The notes below the pieces were generated by a model. That model was not told the origin of the DNA. It saw only the letters and a program-made list of their open reading frames with translations, and searched no databases. Of a DNA stretch of 64,000 nt, positions 14,869-21,551 are shown piece by piece. The position numbers and the translations under genes were made by a program. Source of the DNA: JBFWVJ01 sp050246795 (lineage in GTDB: Bacteria; Patescibacteriota; Gracilibacteria; JAUYGZ01); assembly GCA_050246795.1 (NCBI GenBank), contig JBFWVJ010000001.1, positions 186,001 to 250,000 of the forward strand, given 5' to 3'. Every line of letters begins with the position of its first letter. Position 1 is the stretch's first letter.

Positions 14869-15476
14869 AAAAATTCTTCCCTGGTTACACCGTGATCGAT
14901 GTGGTGATTGGGATAACGCTCAGCAGTTTCTTGGTTCTTTTTATCGCCGCTTTTATCAGAGAAGTGATGATCTATTCCACCTTTATGACTCGGCACCAGC
15001 AGATCCGTCAGGAAACCTTTGCCATGGTCAATCATGTGCTGGCTTCGGTGATCCGCGAAGCGGTGGCGATTGATTATGCTGATAGTTCGGAAGAGAAACT
15101 TTCTCTGTTTACCGACAAATTTGAGACGCCGAGCAAGAGAGTTTCCGTAGAGTTGGATTGGGAAGCGGCGAGCGAAAGTTCTGAGGAGCGATCACAGCTG
15201 GTGTTGCGAAAGGATGGGGAGGAAATTTTTCTGAACAGTCAGAAAACCTACATTACTGATTTTTCTTTGGAATATCCGACGGACGCGAAATCGGTTGCCG
15301 CTGATCGTCTTCAGGATGTACGGGCGCTTCAGCCGATGGTGAAGGTTCGGGTTGCCTCCAGGTATCAGCGGCCGGTGGAGGATGAGGGCCGGGTGTATTC
15401 GTTTTGGGAGAATCCGAGGGTTTCTTATGAGGCGGCTTTTACGCTTCGAAATTATTCTTTTAGTAATTTGCGATGA
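14784..15476 (+). CDS. Type IV pilin-like / pseudopilin protein 2
   Basis: A 230-aa ORF from the ATG. A GTG at 14856 gives a more typical 10-residue leader (RERKKFFPG). The prepilin site is PG/YTVID with Asp rather than Glu at +5, then a hydrophobic helix (VVIGITLSSFLVLFIAAFI). The +5 Glu-to-Asp change is unusual. In classical systems +5 Glu guides assembly and methylation, and GspK-type tip proteins lack it. The globular part is rich in charged beta segments. Both possible starts lie in a dispersed repeat element, so this leader appears to have been supplied by the repeat. It overlaps the next gene by 4 bases. Confidence 0.75.
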   Translation: MISDPKKIFLWSGCISPLVRGWGSVRERKKFFPGYTVIDVVIGITLSSFLVLFIAAFIREVMIYSTFMTRHQQIRQETFAMVNHVLASVIREAVAIDYADSSEEKLSLFTDKFETPSKRVSVELDWEAASESSEERSQLVLRKDGEEIFLNSQKTYITDFSLEYPTDAKSVAADRLQDVRALQPMVKVRVASRYQRPVEDEGRVYSFWENPRVSYEAAFTLRNYSFSNLR

Positions 15477-16192
15477 GTGCAGAAGGACGAAAAAATCAGA
15501 CGTGGTGGGTGTTCGGGGGTATTTTTCTGAGTTTGAGTTTGGTACTGGTGGGTTTCGATAGCTATTTGCGGTTTTTCTCATTGGCGGAGATACGGGAGGG
15601 GATTGATCAGGAAAAAAAGACGATTAAAAAACTTCAGGAAGAGCAGGAATCGTATTTGAAAAATGAATTGAGAGATTTGTTTTCGAAGTATTCTGATGGG
15701 GTTTCAGCGTTGACGTCGATTTTGACGGCTCGTGATGAGGTTTTTTCAGGAGAGCTCGACGATGACAACGCAGAGCCGGTGATGATCCTCGATTATCTGG
15801 ATTTTTTTGAGAAGCTAAAGAAACTGTTGGGAAACAAGGTGGTGGTTTCGAATCTCAGCATCAGCCGCTCGGGTCAGCTGAGTTTTTTGGTGCAAACGAC
15901 CAGCTATTTGTCGGCGGCGCAGCAGATCACGGCGCTGCGCATGGGCTTGGCTCCGGAGCAGCAGCGGAGGGCTTTGGCGTCGGCTGAAGGAGCTGAAGAG
16001 ATGCCGGGATTGTTGGTAGGGGTGGATGTTTCCAGTGTGGGGATGAGTCAGATCACCGGTACGGGAGAGGAGCTTCCTGAGGTGCTGCGAAGCGTGCCGG
16101 CGACCTTTACCTTCGTCGTGCAGGCGCAGATCAATCCGGAATACTATTTCTTCCTTCAGGAGCAACGAGAGCTGGAAGAGGAGGAGTCTTAA
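15473..16192 (+). CDS. PilN/GspL-like inner-membrane assembly protein
   Basis: This 239-aa bitopic protein has a short cytoplasmic N-terminus, one membrane helix (about residues 12-32), a coiled coil (EGIDQEKKTIKKLQEEQESYL) and a periplasm-side domain with a ferredoxin-like beta/alpha pattern (VVVSNLSISRSGQLSFLVQT). This is the architecture of PilN. Its start overlaps the upstream stop (ATGA). It precedes a PilO-like gene, the standard pairing, and both would link the pilus motor to the envelope. The sequence is divergent, so the call rests on architecture and neighbours. Confidence 0.7.
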   Translation: MSAEGRKNQTWWVFGGIFLSLSLVLVGFDSYLRFFSLAEIREGIDQEKKTIKKLQEEQESYLKNELRDLFSKYSDGVSALTSILTARDEVFSGELDDDNAEPVMILDYLDFFEKLKKLLGNKVVVSNLSISRSGQLSFLVQTTSYLSAAQQITALRMGLAPEQQRRALASAEGAEEMPGLLVGVDVSSVGMSQITGTGEELPEVLRSVPATFTFVVQAQINPEYYFFLQEQRELEEEES

Positions 16193-16200
16193 TTTATTCT

Positions 16201-16860
16201 ATGGAAAAGCTGAAACAATTCTTTCGGTTCAAAAAGGTGGAGGACGTGATGGTGATTCACGGGTCAGGCGAGAGCGTGATCGAAAAAAAACAGGTGTCGG
16301 GGGCTGAAATTTTTTACTACGTCTCGCTGTTGTTGCTCTTGGCAAGCGTTGTCTTCAGCTATCTCTCAACTGGGAATCTGATCACCGATCACGAGATTTC
16401 CTGGCGGGAGCAGTACCGATTGATGAATGAGAAAAAATCCCTTCAAGCGAACCTGGAATCGTTGGAGCAACTCTCAAAGCGCATTGACACGATCAAAAAA
16501 GAGCAGGCGGTGATCGAGCAAGCGGTTCCTTTTGAGCCCTGGAATGAACAGGTGATGAGCTTCGTCGAGTCTCAGGTGAATGACATTCGAAAACAAACCT
16601 ATCTCGAAATGCCGGAAACCATTTCTTGGCGGTTGGTCTCTCCTTCGGACGTCAGCAATGAAGAACTGGCGGATCTGGAGATGTATCAGTATCCGGTGTC
16701 GCTCACGGGGACTTATGAAGGCGTGACGAGCTTTCTCGCTTCTCTTCGCAGGAGCCTTAGGATCCTTGATGTGCGCTCGCTGGATAATTTTCGTCAGGAT
16801 GCGCTCGGGAATGTGTCGGTGGACGTGGTTTTTTGGGCTTATAATTTACCGAAGTTCTGA
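16201..16860 (+). CDS. PilO/GspM-like inner-membrane assembly protein
   Basis: This 219-aa protein has a cytoplasmic N-terminal 35 residues and a membrane helix at about 37-57 (IFYYVSLLLLLASVVFSYL). A coiled coil (MNEKKSLQANLESLEQLSKRI) and a C-terminal ferredoxin-like domain follow. In the latter, the PVSLTGTYEGVTSFLASLRRSLRILDV motif is characteristic of PilO (VTLxGxY..l..Fl..L....Ri). It starts 8 bases after the PilN-like gene. Relatives form a PilN-PilO heterodimer supporting pilus or pseudopilus assembly. Confidence 0.8.
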   Translation: MEKLKQFFRFKKVEDVMVIHGSGESVIEKKQVSGAEIFYYVSLLLLLASVVFSYLSTGNLITDHEISWREQYRLMNEKKSLQANLESLEQLSKRIDTIKKEQAVIEQAVPFEPWNEQVMSFVESQVNDIRKQTYLEMPETISWRLVSPSDVSNEELADLEMYQYPVSLTGTYEGVTSFLASLRRSLRILDVRSLDNFRQDALGNVSVDVVFWAYNLPKF

Positions 16861-16867
16861 GGAGCCA

Positions 16868-17002
16868 TTTTCCCATTCCGACTGAAGTCGAGGAGGCCCA
16901 GGTGGTAGACGTAATGGAGGAATCCCTTGGAAGGGCTAGGGCGAGGGATTCCTCCACTTCACCCCTTCCATGAACCCCTCAGTTCCAGTCGGAATGGGAA
17001 AA
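16868..17002. repeat. Palindromic element, copy 2
   Basis: Perfect 16-bp terminal inverted repeats (TTTTCCCATTCCGACT 16868-16883 / AGTCGGAATGGGAAAA 16987-17002) enclose a 12-bp perfect inner inverted repeat (GGAGGAATCCCT 16916-16927 / AGGGATTCCTCC 16944-16955). The layout matches copy 1 at 10244-10364. Confidence 0.9.
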
Positions 17003-17039
17003 ATACAATATACCTTCAACCATCTTTTACCCTCTCATC

Positions 17040-17303
17040 ATGCTCTACCTCCGTTACGCTGCTCTCACACTCGCCTTTATGCTCATTGGATGGCAAGCCT
17101 ACTCCTTTTTCAACTTGGATGAAGAGGGGATTCGAGCCGCGGCGGGGAATGGAACCCCGACCAAGTTCATTCAAGTGGCGGAGGATGAATTGCAGGAGTT
17201 GAACGAACGCTTGGCTGAGATGGAGCCGTTTTCGGATGCCGTCCTGAAAAAGCCGAGCAGTCGGGAGTTTGGGAGGGAGGAAAAAATTTTCTTCCCTGAT
17301 TAA
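17040..17303 (+). CDS. Small single-pass membrane protein in the pilus operon
   Basis: An 87-aa protein with one N-terminal membrane helix (residues 5-24), then an acidic, helical tail (AEDELQELNERLAEMEPF). No family is recognised. Size and position between PilO-like and PilC-like genes suggest a PilP-like accessory part, but PilP homology is not visible. The gene is bracketed by two copies of the palindromic element (16868-17002 and 17312-17426), so it could be a separately acquired insert. Confidence 0.6.
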   Translation: MLYLRYAALTLAFMLIGWQAYSFFNLDEEGIRAAAGNGTPTKFIQVAEDELQELNERLAEMEPFSDAVLKKPSSREFGREEKIFFPD

Positions 17304-17311
17304 TTATTTCC

Positions 17312-17426
17312 CATTCCGACCGGAATCACGTACTCGTGATGGAGTGGAGGAATCCCTTACCAGTCTTGATGAGAAAGATTTCTCCGCTTCATCCACCTCC
17401 GCATGCCTTCTATTCCGGTCGAAATG
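17312..17426. repeat. Palindromic element, copy 3
   Basis: The ends CATTCCGACCGGAAT (17312-17326) and ATTCCGGTCGAAATG (17412-17426) are inverted with one mismatch in 15. The interior keeps GGAGTGGAGGAATCCC and AAGATTTCTCCGCTTC arms like copies 1 and 2. Confidence 0.85.
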
Positions 17427-17439
17427 ACAACAAAAAAAT

Positions 17440-18774
17440 ATGAGAACCTTCTTAGCCACCGTCTTCACTTCCTCGGGAGAGGAACTCTTGCTTCGGCTCA
17501 AAGGCCAAACGGAGGAGTTGATTCGTGTTCACCTTCATCAGGAGGGGTATACGATTAAGAAAATTCTGGAAGAGGAGGAGACCGGGTTGTGGAAAAAGCT
17601 GCAAGGGATAGAAATGGGGCAGAGGATCAAGGCGGAGAATCGCATTCGGCTGCTTCGGACTTTGGGGAAGATGATCAATCGAGGCTATCAGATGGAACGG
17701 GTGTTTGATTTTTTGCTGGCTGATGAAAAAGAGAAGGACGTGATCAAGCTCCTTCAGATTCTTCAGAAGAAAACTCAAAAAGGATATAAAGATTATGTGG
17801 AGTTATTTCGCGAAGCGGCCGATTATTTTGATGAAGAATTTTTTAGCATCCTCATCGCTGGGCAAAAGACGGGGTGTGTAGGGCAGAACATCGTCGAATA
17901 TGCCGAAGGCAAGGACAAGATGTTGCAGCAAAAAGGAGCTTTGCTGAAGGTGCTTTCGGGGAAATTCATTGTGCTGGCGGTGGTGTTAGTCGCTTTTGTG
18001 GTGATCGTCACCTTTGTGGTGCCGCAGTTTATGAAGCTCTTTGGCGAAAAGCTGACGCTTCCTCTGGGGATGCGGGTGATGGTGTGGATTTCATTTGTGT
18101 TTACGAATTATGGACTGGTTCTTCTGGTCACGGGTGGGGGCATTATTGGTTTCATCCTGACGGTCTACAAGCTGCAAACGACTTTTCGGTTTTTTGTTCA
18201 GCATGTGCTCTTAAAAATCCCTGTTCTCGGCGAGTTGCTGCGGATGATCCACACCCGAGATTTTCTTTACATGATGGGAAATTTGGTCAGCAAGGGGGTT
18301 CCGCTCATGCAGGCGATTCGGATTGTGATCGAACAAACGAGGAATCTGTGTTTTCGTTCGGTGTACGAGGCAATCGAGAAAAATTTGGAACGGGGGAGGA
18401 AGCTGGATCAGGTGTTAAAACCTCTTGATCCGCAGCTGGTCGCTTCCGGTTTGTTTGTTGAAGTGCCGCAGGGATATCTTTTGGACAGCGTGGCTCAGGC
18501 GATGACGCTCGGTTCCAAAGGTGGGAATTTAGGAGAGATGCTGAACGAAGCGTATTTGACCTACGACTTTCAGCTGCAAAATAGGATGAGTTTGGGAATC
18601 AAAATTATTGGCGGAGGCATTTCGCTTTTTACCTATTTGCTGATCATTTTTATGATCGGGTCTCTCGCGATGACCTTGTTGAAGGTGATGGAGGATCCGA
18701 CGGCGATAGCTGCGGGGGACGTGTTGACGAACTTTCATCAAATCTTCACCAATGTTCAGTTATTCTTGGTTTAA
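17440..18774 (+). CDS. PilC/GspF-like inner-membrane platform protein
   Basis: This 444-aa protein has two T2SSF domains (about residues 65-190 and 260-385). Three to four membrane helices follow the first and second domains (VLAVVLVAFVVIVTFVVP, GLVLLVTGGGIIGFIL, FTYLLIIFMIGSLAMTLL). Family signatures include a LRTLGKMINRGYQMERV segment, an AGQKTGCVGQNI-like turn in place of the usual sGE.sG.L, and GSKGGNLGEMLNE in the second repeat. It is the membrane core that couples cytoplasmic ATPases to pilin assembly. The ATPases and prepilin peptidase are not in this window. Confidence 0.88.
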   Translation: MRTFLATVFTSSGEELLLRLKGQTEELIRVHLHQEGYTIKKILEEEETGLWKKLQGIEMGQRIKAENRIRLLRTLGKMINRGYQMERVFDFLLADEKEKDVIKLLQILQKKTQKGYKDYVELFREAADYFDEEFFSILIAGQKTGCVGQNIVEYAEGKDKMLQQKGALLKVLSGKFIVLAVVLVAFVVIVTFVVPQFMKLFGEKLTLPLGMRVMVWISFVFTNYGLVLLVTGGGIIGFILTVYKLQTTFRFFVQHVLLKIPVLGELLRMIHTRDFLYMMGNLVSKGVPLMQAIRIVIEQTRNLCFRSVYEAIEKNLERGRKLDQVLKPLDPQLVASGLFVEVPQGYLLDSVAQAMTLGSKGGNLGEMLNEAYLTYDFQLQNRMSLGIKIIGGGISLFTYLLIIFMIGSLAMTLLKVMEDPTAIAAGDVLTNFHQIFTNVQLFLV

Positions 18775-18845
18775 TTTTCAATTATCAATTTCCAATTTTC
18801 AATCAATGTTTCAATTTCTCATTTTCTAATTTCTAACTTTTTCCC
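18775..18845. repeat. CAATTTTC-type tandem repeat
   Basis: The whole gap between PilC-like and pilin 3 is AT-rich CAATTT/TTCTAATTTC-type repeats, the same family as 52867-52969. No gene or promoter is evident. Confidence 0.7.
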
Positions 18846-19445
18846 ATGAGAGCTTTTCATCAACCGTTTCTCCGGAAGCCATTACGAGGGTTTTCGCTGG
18901 CCGAAGTGTTGATCGCGATTGTGATTATTGCCATTTTGACGATTGGGAGTTTGGCAGTGTATTCGAGTCAGATTGCGAAGGCGCGGGATACAGAGAGGAG
19001 GAATGATGTGACGAGGATTAAAGGACTTCTTGATACCGTGATAGGGGAATATGGAGCCCCTCCGGGGGAGGACGTGCAGTCTCGGAAATTGAAGCAGGTT
19101 GAGGACTGCAAAGTAAAAACGAAACTCCTGGACTGCTTTAAAGAGCTTCGGGTTTCGACCGAAGATGATTTGGACAACCTCTTCGCCGACCCTTCCCAGG
19201 GGATTCAAAATGATCGAGTGGAGGGAGAGAGATTGTATGGGTATTTGTTCGGTTCCAATCGAAATTCTTTCAAAATTTGCGCGATGCTCGAAGATCAGGG
19301 TTCGTCTGACTTAAACACCCAATACAGCGGAGCGGCTGATCCGGCCCGGAGTGAGAATGATAAGTTGTACTGCATCGATAACATTGTGACGGGTGGGGAG
19401 CCGATCAATGAGGTGGTGAGGCTGGAGCATCCGTTTGATGAATAA
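18846..19445 (+). CDS. Type IV prepilin 3 (major-pilin/GspG-like)
   Basis: This 199-aa protein has a classical class III signal: a 15-residue basic leader ending in RG, then FSLAEVLIAIVIIAILTIGSLAVY with Glu at +5. The RRNDVTRIKGLLDTVIGEYG stretch after the helix is typical of GspG/PilA-like pilins. The body contains four or more cysteines (EDCKVKTKLLDC, FKICAM, LYCID) that could form disulfides. It is the best candidate for the main fibre subunit in this operon. Confidence 0.87.
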   Translation: MRAFHQPFLRKPLRGFSLAEVLIAIVIIAILTIGSLAVYSSQIAKARDTERRNDVTRIKGLLDTVIGEYGAPPGEDVQSRKLKQVEDCKVKTKLLDCFKELRVSTEDDLDNLFADPSQGIQNDRVEGERLYGYLFGSNRNSFKICAMLEDQGSSDLNTQYSGAADPARSENDKLYCIDNIVTGGEPINEVVRLEHPFDE

Positions 19446-19478
19446 ACGCAAAACGTATAACGAATAACGGATAACGAA
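19446..19478. repeat. AACGTATAACGAATAACG repeat
   Basis: Four or so AACGNATAACG-type units fill the entire gap between pilin 3 and pilin 4 and run up to its ATG. Confidence 0.75.
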
Positions 19479-20129
19479 ATGCGGAGTTCAAAATACAACA
19501 TTTTGGTGCGCGGATTCACGTTGATCGAGGTGCTTCTGGTGATCGTGATGTTGAGCATGCTTTTGTTGGGATCCGTTTCGTTGACGGTGAAGTATTCGGC
19601 CGATTTGCAGTGGAACCGGTTGTTTCATCGCTTGGAGCAGTTGGTGTTGGATGTGAATACCTATGCTTTGGCGGGGCTTTCGTTTGGGTTTGAAGAAGGG
19701 GGTTTGGTGGATGATCTTCCAGATATGCACCACCTGTTTCTTCAAAAAGGTGAGCCGGTGGTGTGGTATGTGGAATCAAGAGCTGATACAGGAGATGAGC
19801 GAAAAATTGTTTTTCAAGAACCGCATGATTTGGAGGTCGATGTGATCGAATTGCAGGAGATGTTTTTGAAGTCGGATGCTGGGACAGAAAACTTAGAGCG
19901 TGTTCTTCTCACCTGGTCTAAGCCGTATGCGCAGTTAAGCTTTTATGGAAACGTTGAGATGCCATTCTCTGGAGGACGGCTTGAAGAAACCTTTGAGTTG
20001 GGGGAGATGACAGAGGTTTGCGATGAGAACTGTGCTTTAACTTTGGAATATCAGCGGGGGGAGGGAGAGCTTCGTCGGATGTCGTTTGATTTGCAGAAGG
20101 GGTGTATCGGGAGTTTTATTAACGAATAA
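19479..20129 (+). CDS. Type IV prepilin 4 (pseudopilin-like)
   Basis: This 216-aa protein has a 12-residue leader ending in VRG, then FTLIEVLLVIVMLSMLLLGSV with Glu at +5, a canonical prepilin N-terminus. The C-terminal domain is acidic and beta rich. It has a cysteine pair (EVCDENCAL) that could close a loop as in GspH-type minor pseudopilins. It is flanked on both sides by AACGAATAACG repeats. Confidence 0.83.
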   Translation: MRSSKYNILVRGFTLIEVLLVIVMLSMLLLGSVSLTVKYSADLQWNRLFHRLEQLVLDVNTYALAGLSFGFEEGGLVDDLPDMHHLFLQKGEPVVWYVESRADTGDERKIVFQEPHDLEVDVIELQEMFLKSDAGTENLERVLLTWSKPYAQLSFYGNVEMPFSGGRLEETFELGEMTEVCDENCALTLEYQRGEGELRRMSFDLQKGCIGSFINE

Positions 20130-20165
20130 CTGATAACGGATAACGAATAAGGAATTCAATTTTTA
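20121..20165. repeat. Left repeat flank of the four-helix-bundle gene
   Basis: AACGAATAACTGATAACGG, then TAACGAATAAGGAATTCAA, covers the stop of pilin 4 and the gap to 20175. The downstream flank (20531-20557) carries the same motif in the opposite direction. Confidence 0.75.
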
Positions 20166-20174
20166 AAAAACTTT

Positions 20175-20528
20175 ATGGGACAAAAAGAATACAAGATTTC
20201 GAAAAGATGCTATCTGTGGTCCCTAGAGGTGATTGAACTTTGTGAGCAATTGCCGAGAAGTGATTTAGGAAGGATTATTTTTCGACAGTTGGTTCGAAGT
20301 TCGACATCAGTTGCTGCAAATAATGTTGAGGCAGATTCTGCACTTTCTGTTAAGGATTTCAGAAAATGTTTAGGAATTGCTTTGAAGGAATGTAATGAGA
20401 GCAGAGTTTGGCTTCAGTATATTTTGGATCGAAAGCTTGCCTTATCAGAAAGAATTTTACCTGTCGTTCACGAAAACGAAGAAATTGGCAGGATCATGGC
20501 TTCCATTCTTATAAAATCAAAAAAATGA
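20175..20528 (+). CDS. Four-helix-bundle protein (S23/IVP type)
   Basis: This 117-aa, all-helical protein has the family pattern LWSLEVIELCEQLPRSDLGRII, then QLVRSSTSVAANNVEA, then KDFRKCLGIALKECNESRVWLQ. Relatives are encoded in intervening sequences of 23S rRNA genes, and the Avd protein of diversity-generating retroelements shares the fold. Here it is neither inside an rRNA nor next to a reverse transcriptase. It interrupts a pilin operon and is bracketed by inverted AACGAATAACG repeats, so it looks like an inserted cassette. Base composition is slightly more AT rich than its neighbours. The molecular function is unknown. Confidence 0.85.
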   Translation: MGQKEYKISKRCYLWSLEVIELCEQLPRSDLGRIIFRQLVRSSTSVAANNVEADSALSVKDFRKCLGIALKECNESRVWLQYILDRKLALSERILPVVHENEEIGRIMASILIKSKK

Positions 20529-20530
20529 TT

Positions 20531-20557
20531 TATACGTTTTTCGTTATTCGTTTTACA
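20531..20557. repeat. Right repeat flank of the four-helix-bundle gene (inverted)
   Basis: TATACGTTTTTCGTTATTCG plus TTTTACA is the reverse complement of AAAACGAATAACGAAAAACG, so the flanks of the cassette are inverted relative to each other. Confidence 0.75.
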
Positions 20558-20564
20558 TTTCTCA

Positions 20565-21443
20565 ATGCCATTTATCTTATTCCTCATCAGCATTCTCGTT
20601 TCCAGCTCTTTCTATTTAGTGTTGGAGCGGGTGACCCAAGATTCCGCTGTGAATCAAGCTTTGCTGGCGAGTACGGCGGCATTTTATACGGCGAACTCCA
20701 GCGCGGAGGTGAGTTGGATGGAGGTGGTGCCGGAGGAGTCGTTGGAGAAGATTTCTGCTTTTGAAAGTCGAGTAGCAGCCGTGAATGCGGGCTTTGAAGC
20801 GGTTCTTGAAGATGGTTTGGAATTGAATCAAGGCATTGAAAGTGAAATTGTTCGGCGATCAAAGTCTTTGGCTGCTCCATCATTTGTGGAAACCTTTTAT
20901 CAGTCGAGTGGGGAAGTGTTTTTGTACGAAGTTCCTCCGGATCAGGTCGTGGACTCGGTGAAGGTGGAGTATTGCATCGGTGATGATTCATGTCCTGAGC
21001 TGATCATCGAGTGGTTTCGACTTGATCAAGGCTTTCGGTTTCATGATGTGGAAGAATTGAAAGACCTTCCTTCCGATCCGAGTCCGCTCAATCCTTGTTT
21101 GGATAATGCGCTTACGAAGATTCGACGATGTGTGGTAAGAAGCTCCGCGGGTTCGAAAGACGCCTTGACGATTGGTTCAAATTTTTTTGAACTGAGAACG
21201 GATTTTCCCAGCTATCATTATCTCCTTCGTTTCCGATCGCTCGATCGCTCGCTTTTTCATTTTCGGATGGCTGGGGTGAAAAACGGTAAAGAGGTGGGTT
21301 TGCCAACCGCTTTTTTTGAGGTGGATGAGCTGGGGAGAACCCGAAATACTTTCCGGAGGATCCAGCAGCAGCAAATGGTGTCGGGAGGTTTGCAGGACGG
21401 GCTGGAGTTCGTGCACTTTGCGGAGCAGGTGGAGAATAAGTAG
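20565..21443 (+). CDS. PilX/GspK-like membrane-anchored pilus protein
   Basis: This 292-aa protein has an N-terminal hydrophobic helix (FILFLISILVSSSFYLVLERV) directly after the start. A leaderless pilin-like tail follows (DSAVNQALLASTAAFYTANSSAEVSW), as in PilX-family pilus proteins. No prepilin cleavage Gly is visible. The rest is globular with three cysteine-containing stretches (EYCIGDDSCPE, LNPCLDN, RRCVVRSS), consistent with disulfides outside the membrane. It closes the pilus-like operon, 108 bases before the giant secreted gene. The call rests on architecture and context. Confidence 0.6.
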   Translation: MPFILFLISILVSSSFYLVLERVTQDSAVNQALLASTAAFYTANSSAEVSWMEVVPEESLEKISAFESRVAAVNAGFEAVLEDGLELNQGIESEIVRRSKSLAAPSFVETFYQSSGEVFLYEVPPDQVVDSVKVEYCIGDDSCPELIIEWFRLDQGFRFHDVEELKDLPSDPSPLNPCLDNALTKIRRCVVRSSAGSKDALTIGSNFFELRTDFPSYHYLLRFRSLDRSLFHFRMAGVKNGKEVGLPTAFFEVDELGRTRNTFRRIQQQQMVSGGLQDGLEFVHFAEQVENK

Positions 21444-21519
21444 GTTTTGGTGAAAATAACCGGACAATGTTTGTTTGTTTTGTCATTAGTGGGGGAGGGC
21501 GTGGTAGATCAAAAAATGG

Positions 21520-21525
21520 TATAAT
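21520..21525 (+). promoter_or_regulatory. Promoter -10 of the giant-gene cluster
   Basis: A perfect TATAAT lies 27 bases before the ATG at 21552. No good -35 is visible. It may let the giant genes be expressed apart from the pilus operon. Confidence 0.45.
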
Positions 21526-21551
21526 GAATAGAAAAATACATAAAAAAACCA

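Noticed and set aside
20175..20528. 23S rRNA intervening sequence
   Set aside because: The four-helix-bundle gene is of the IVS type, but no rRNA sequence surrounds it.
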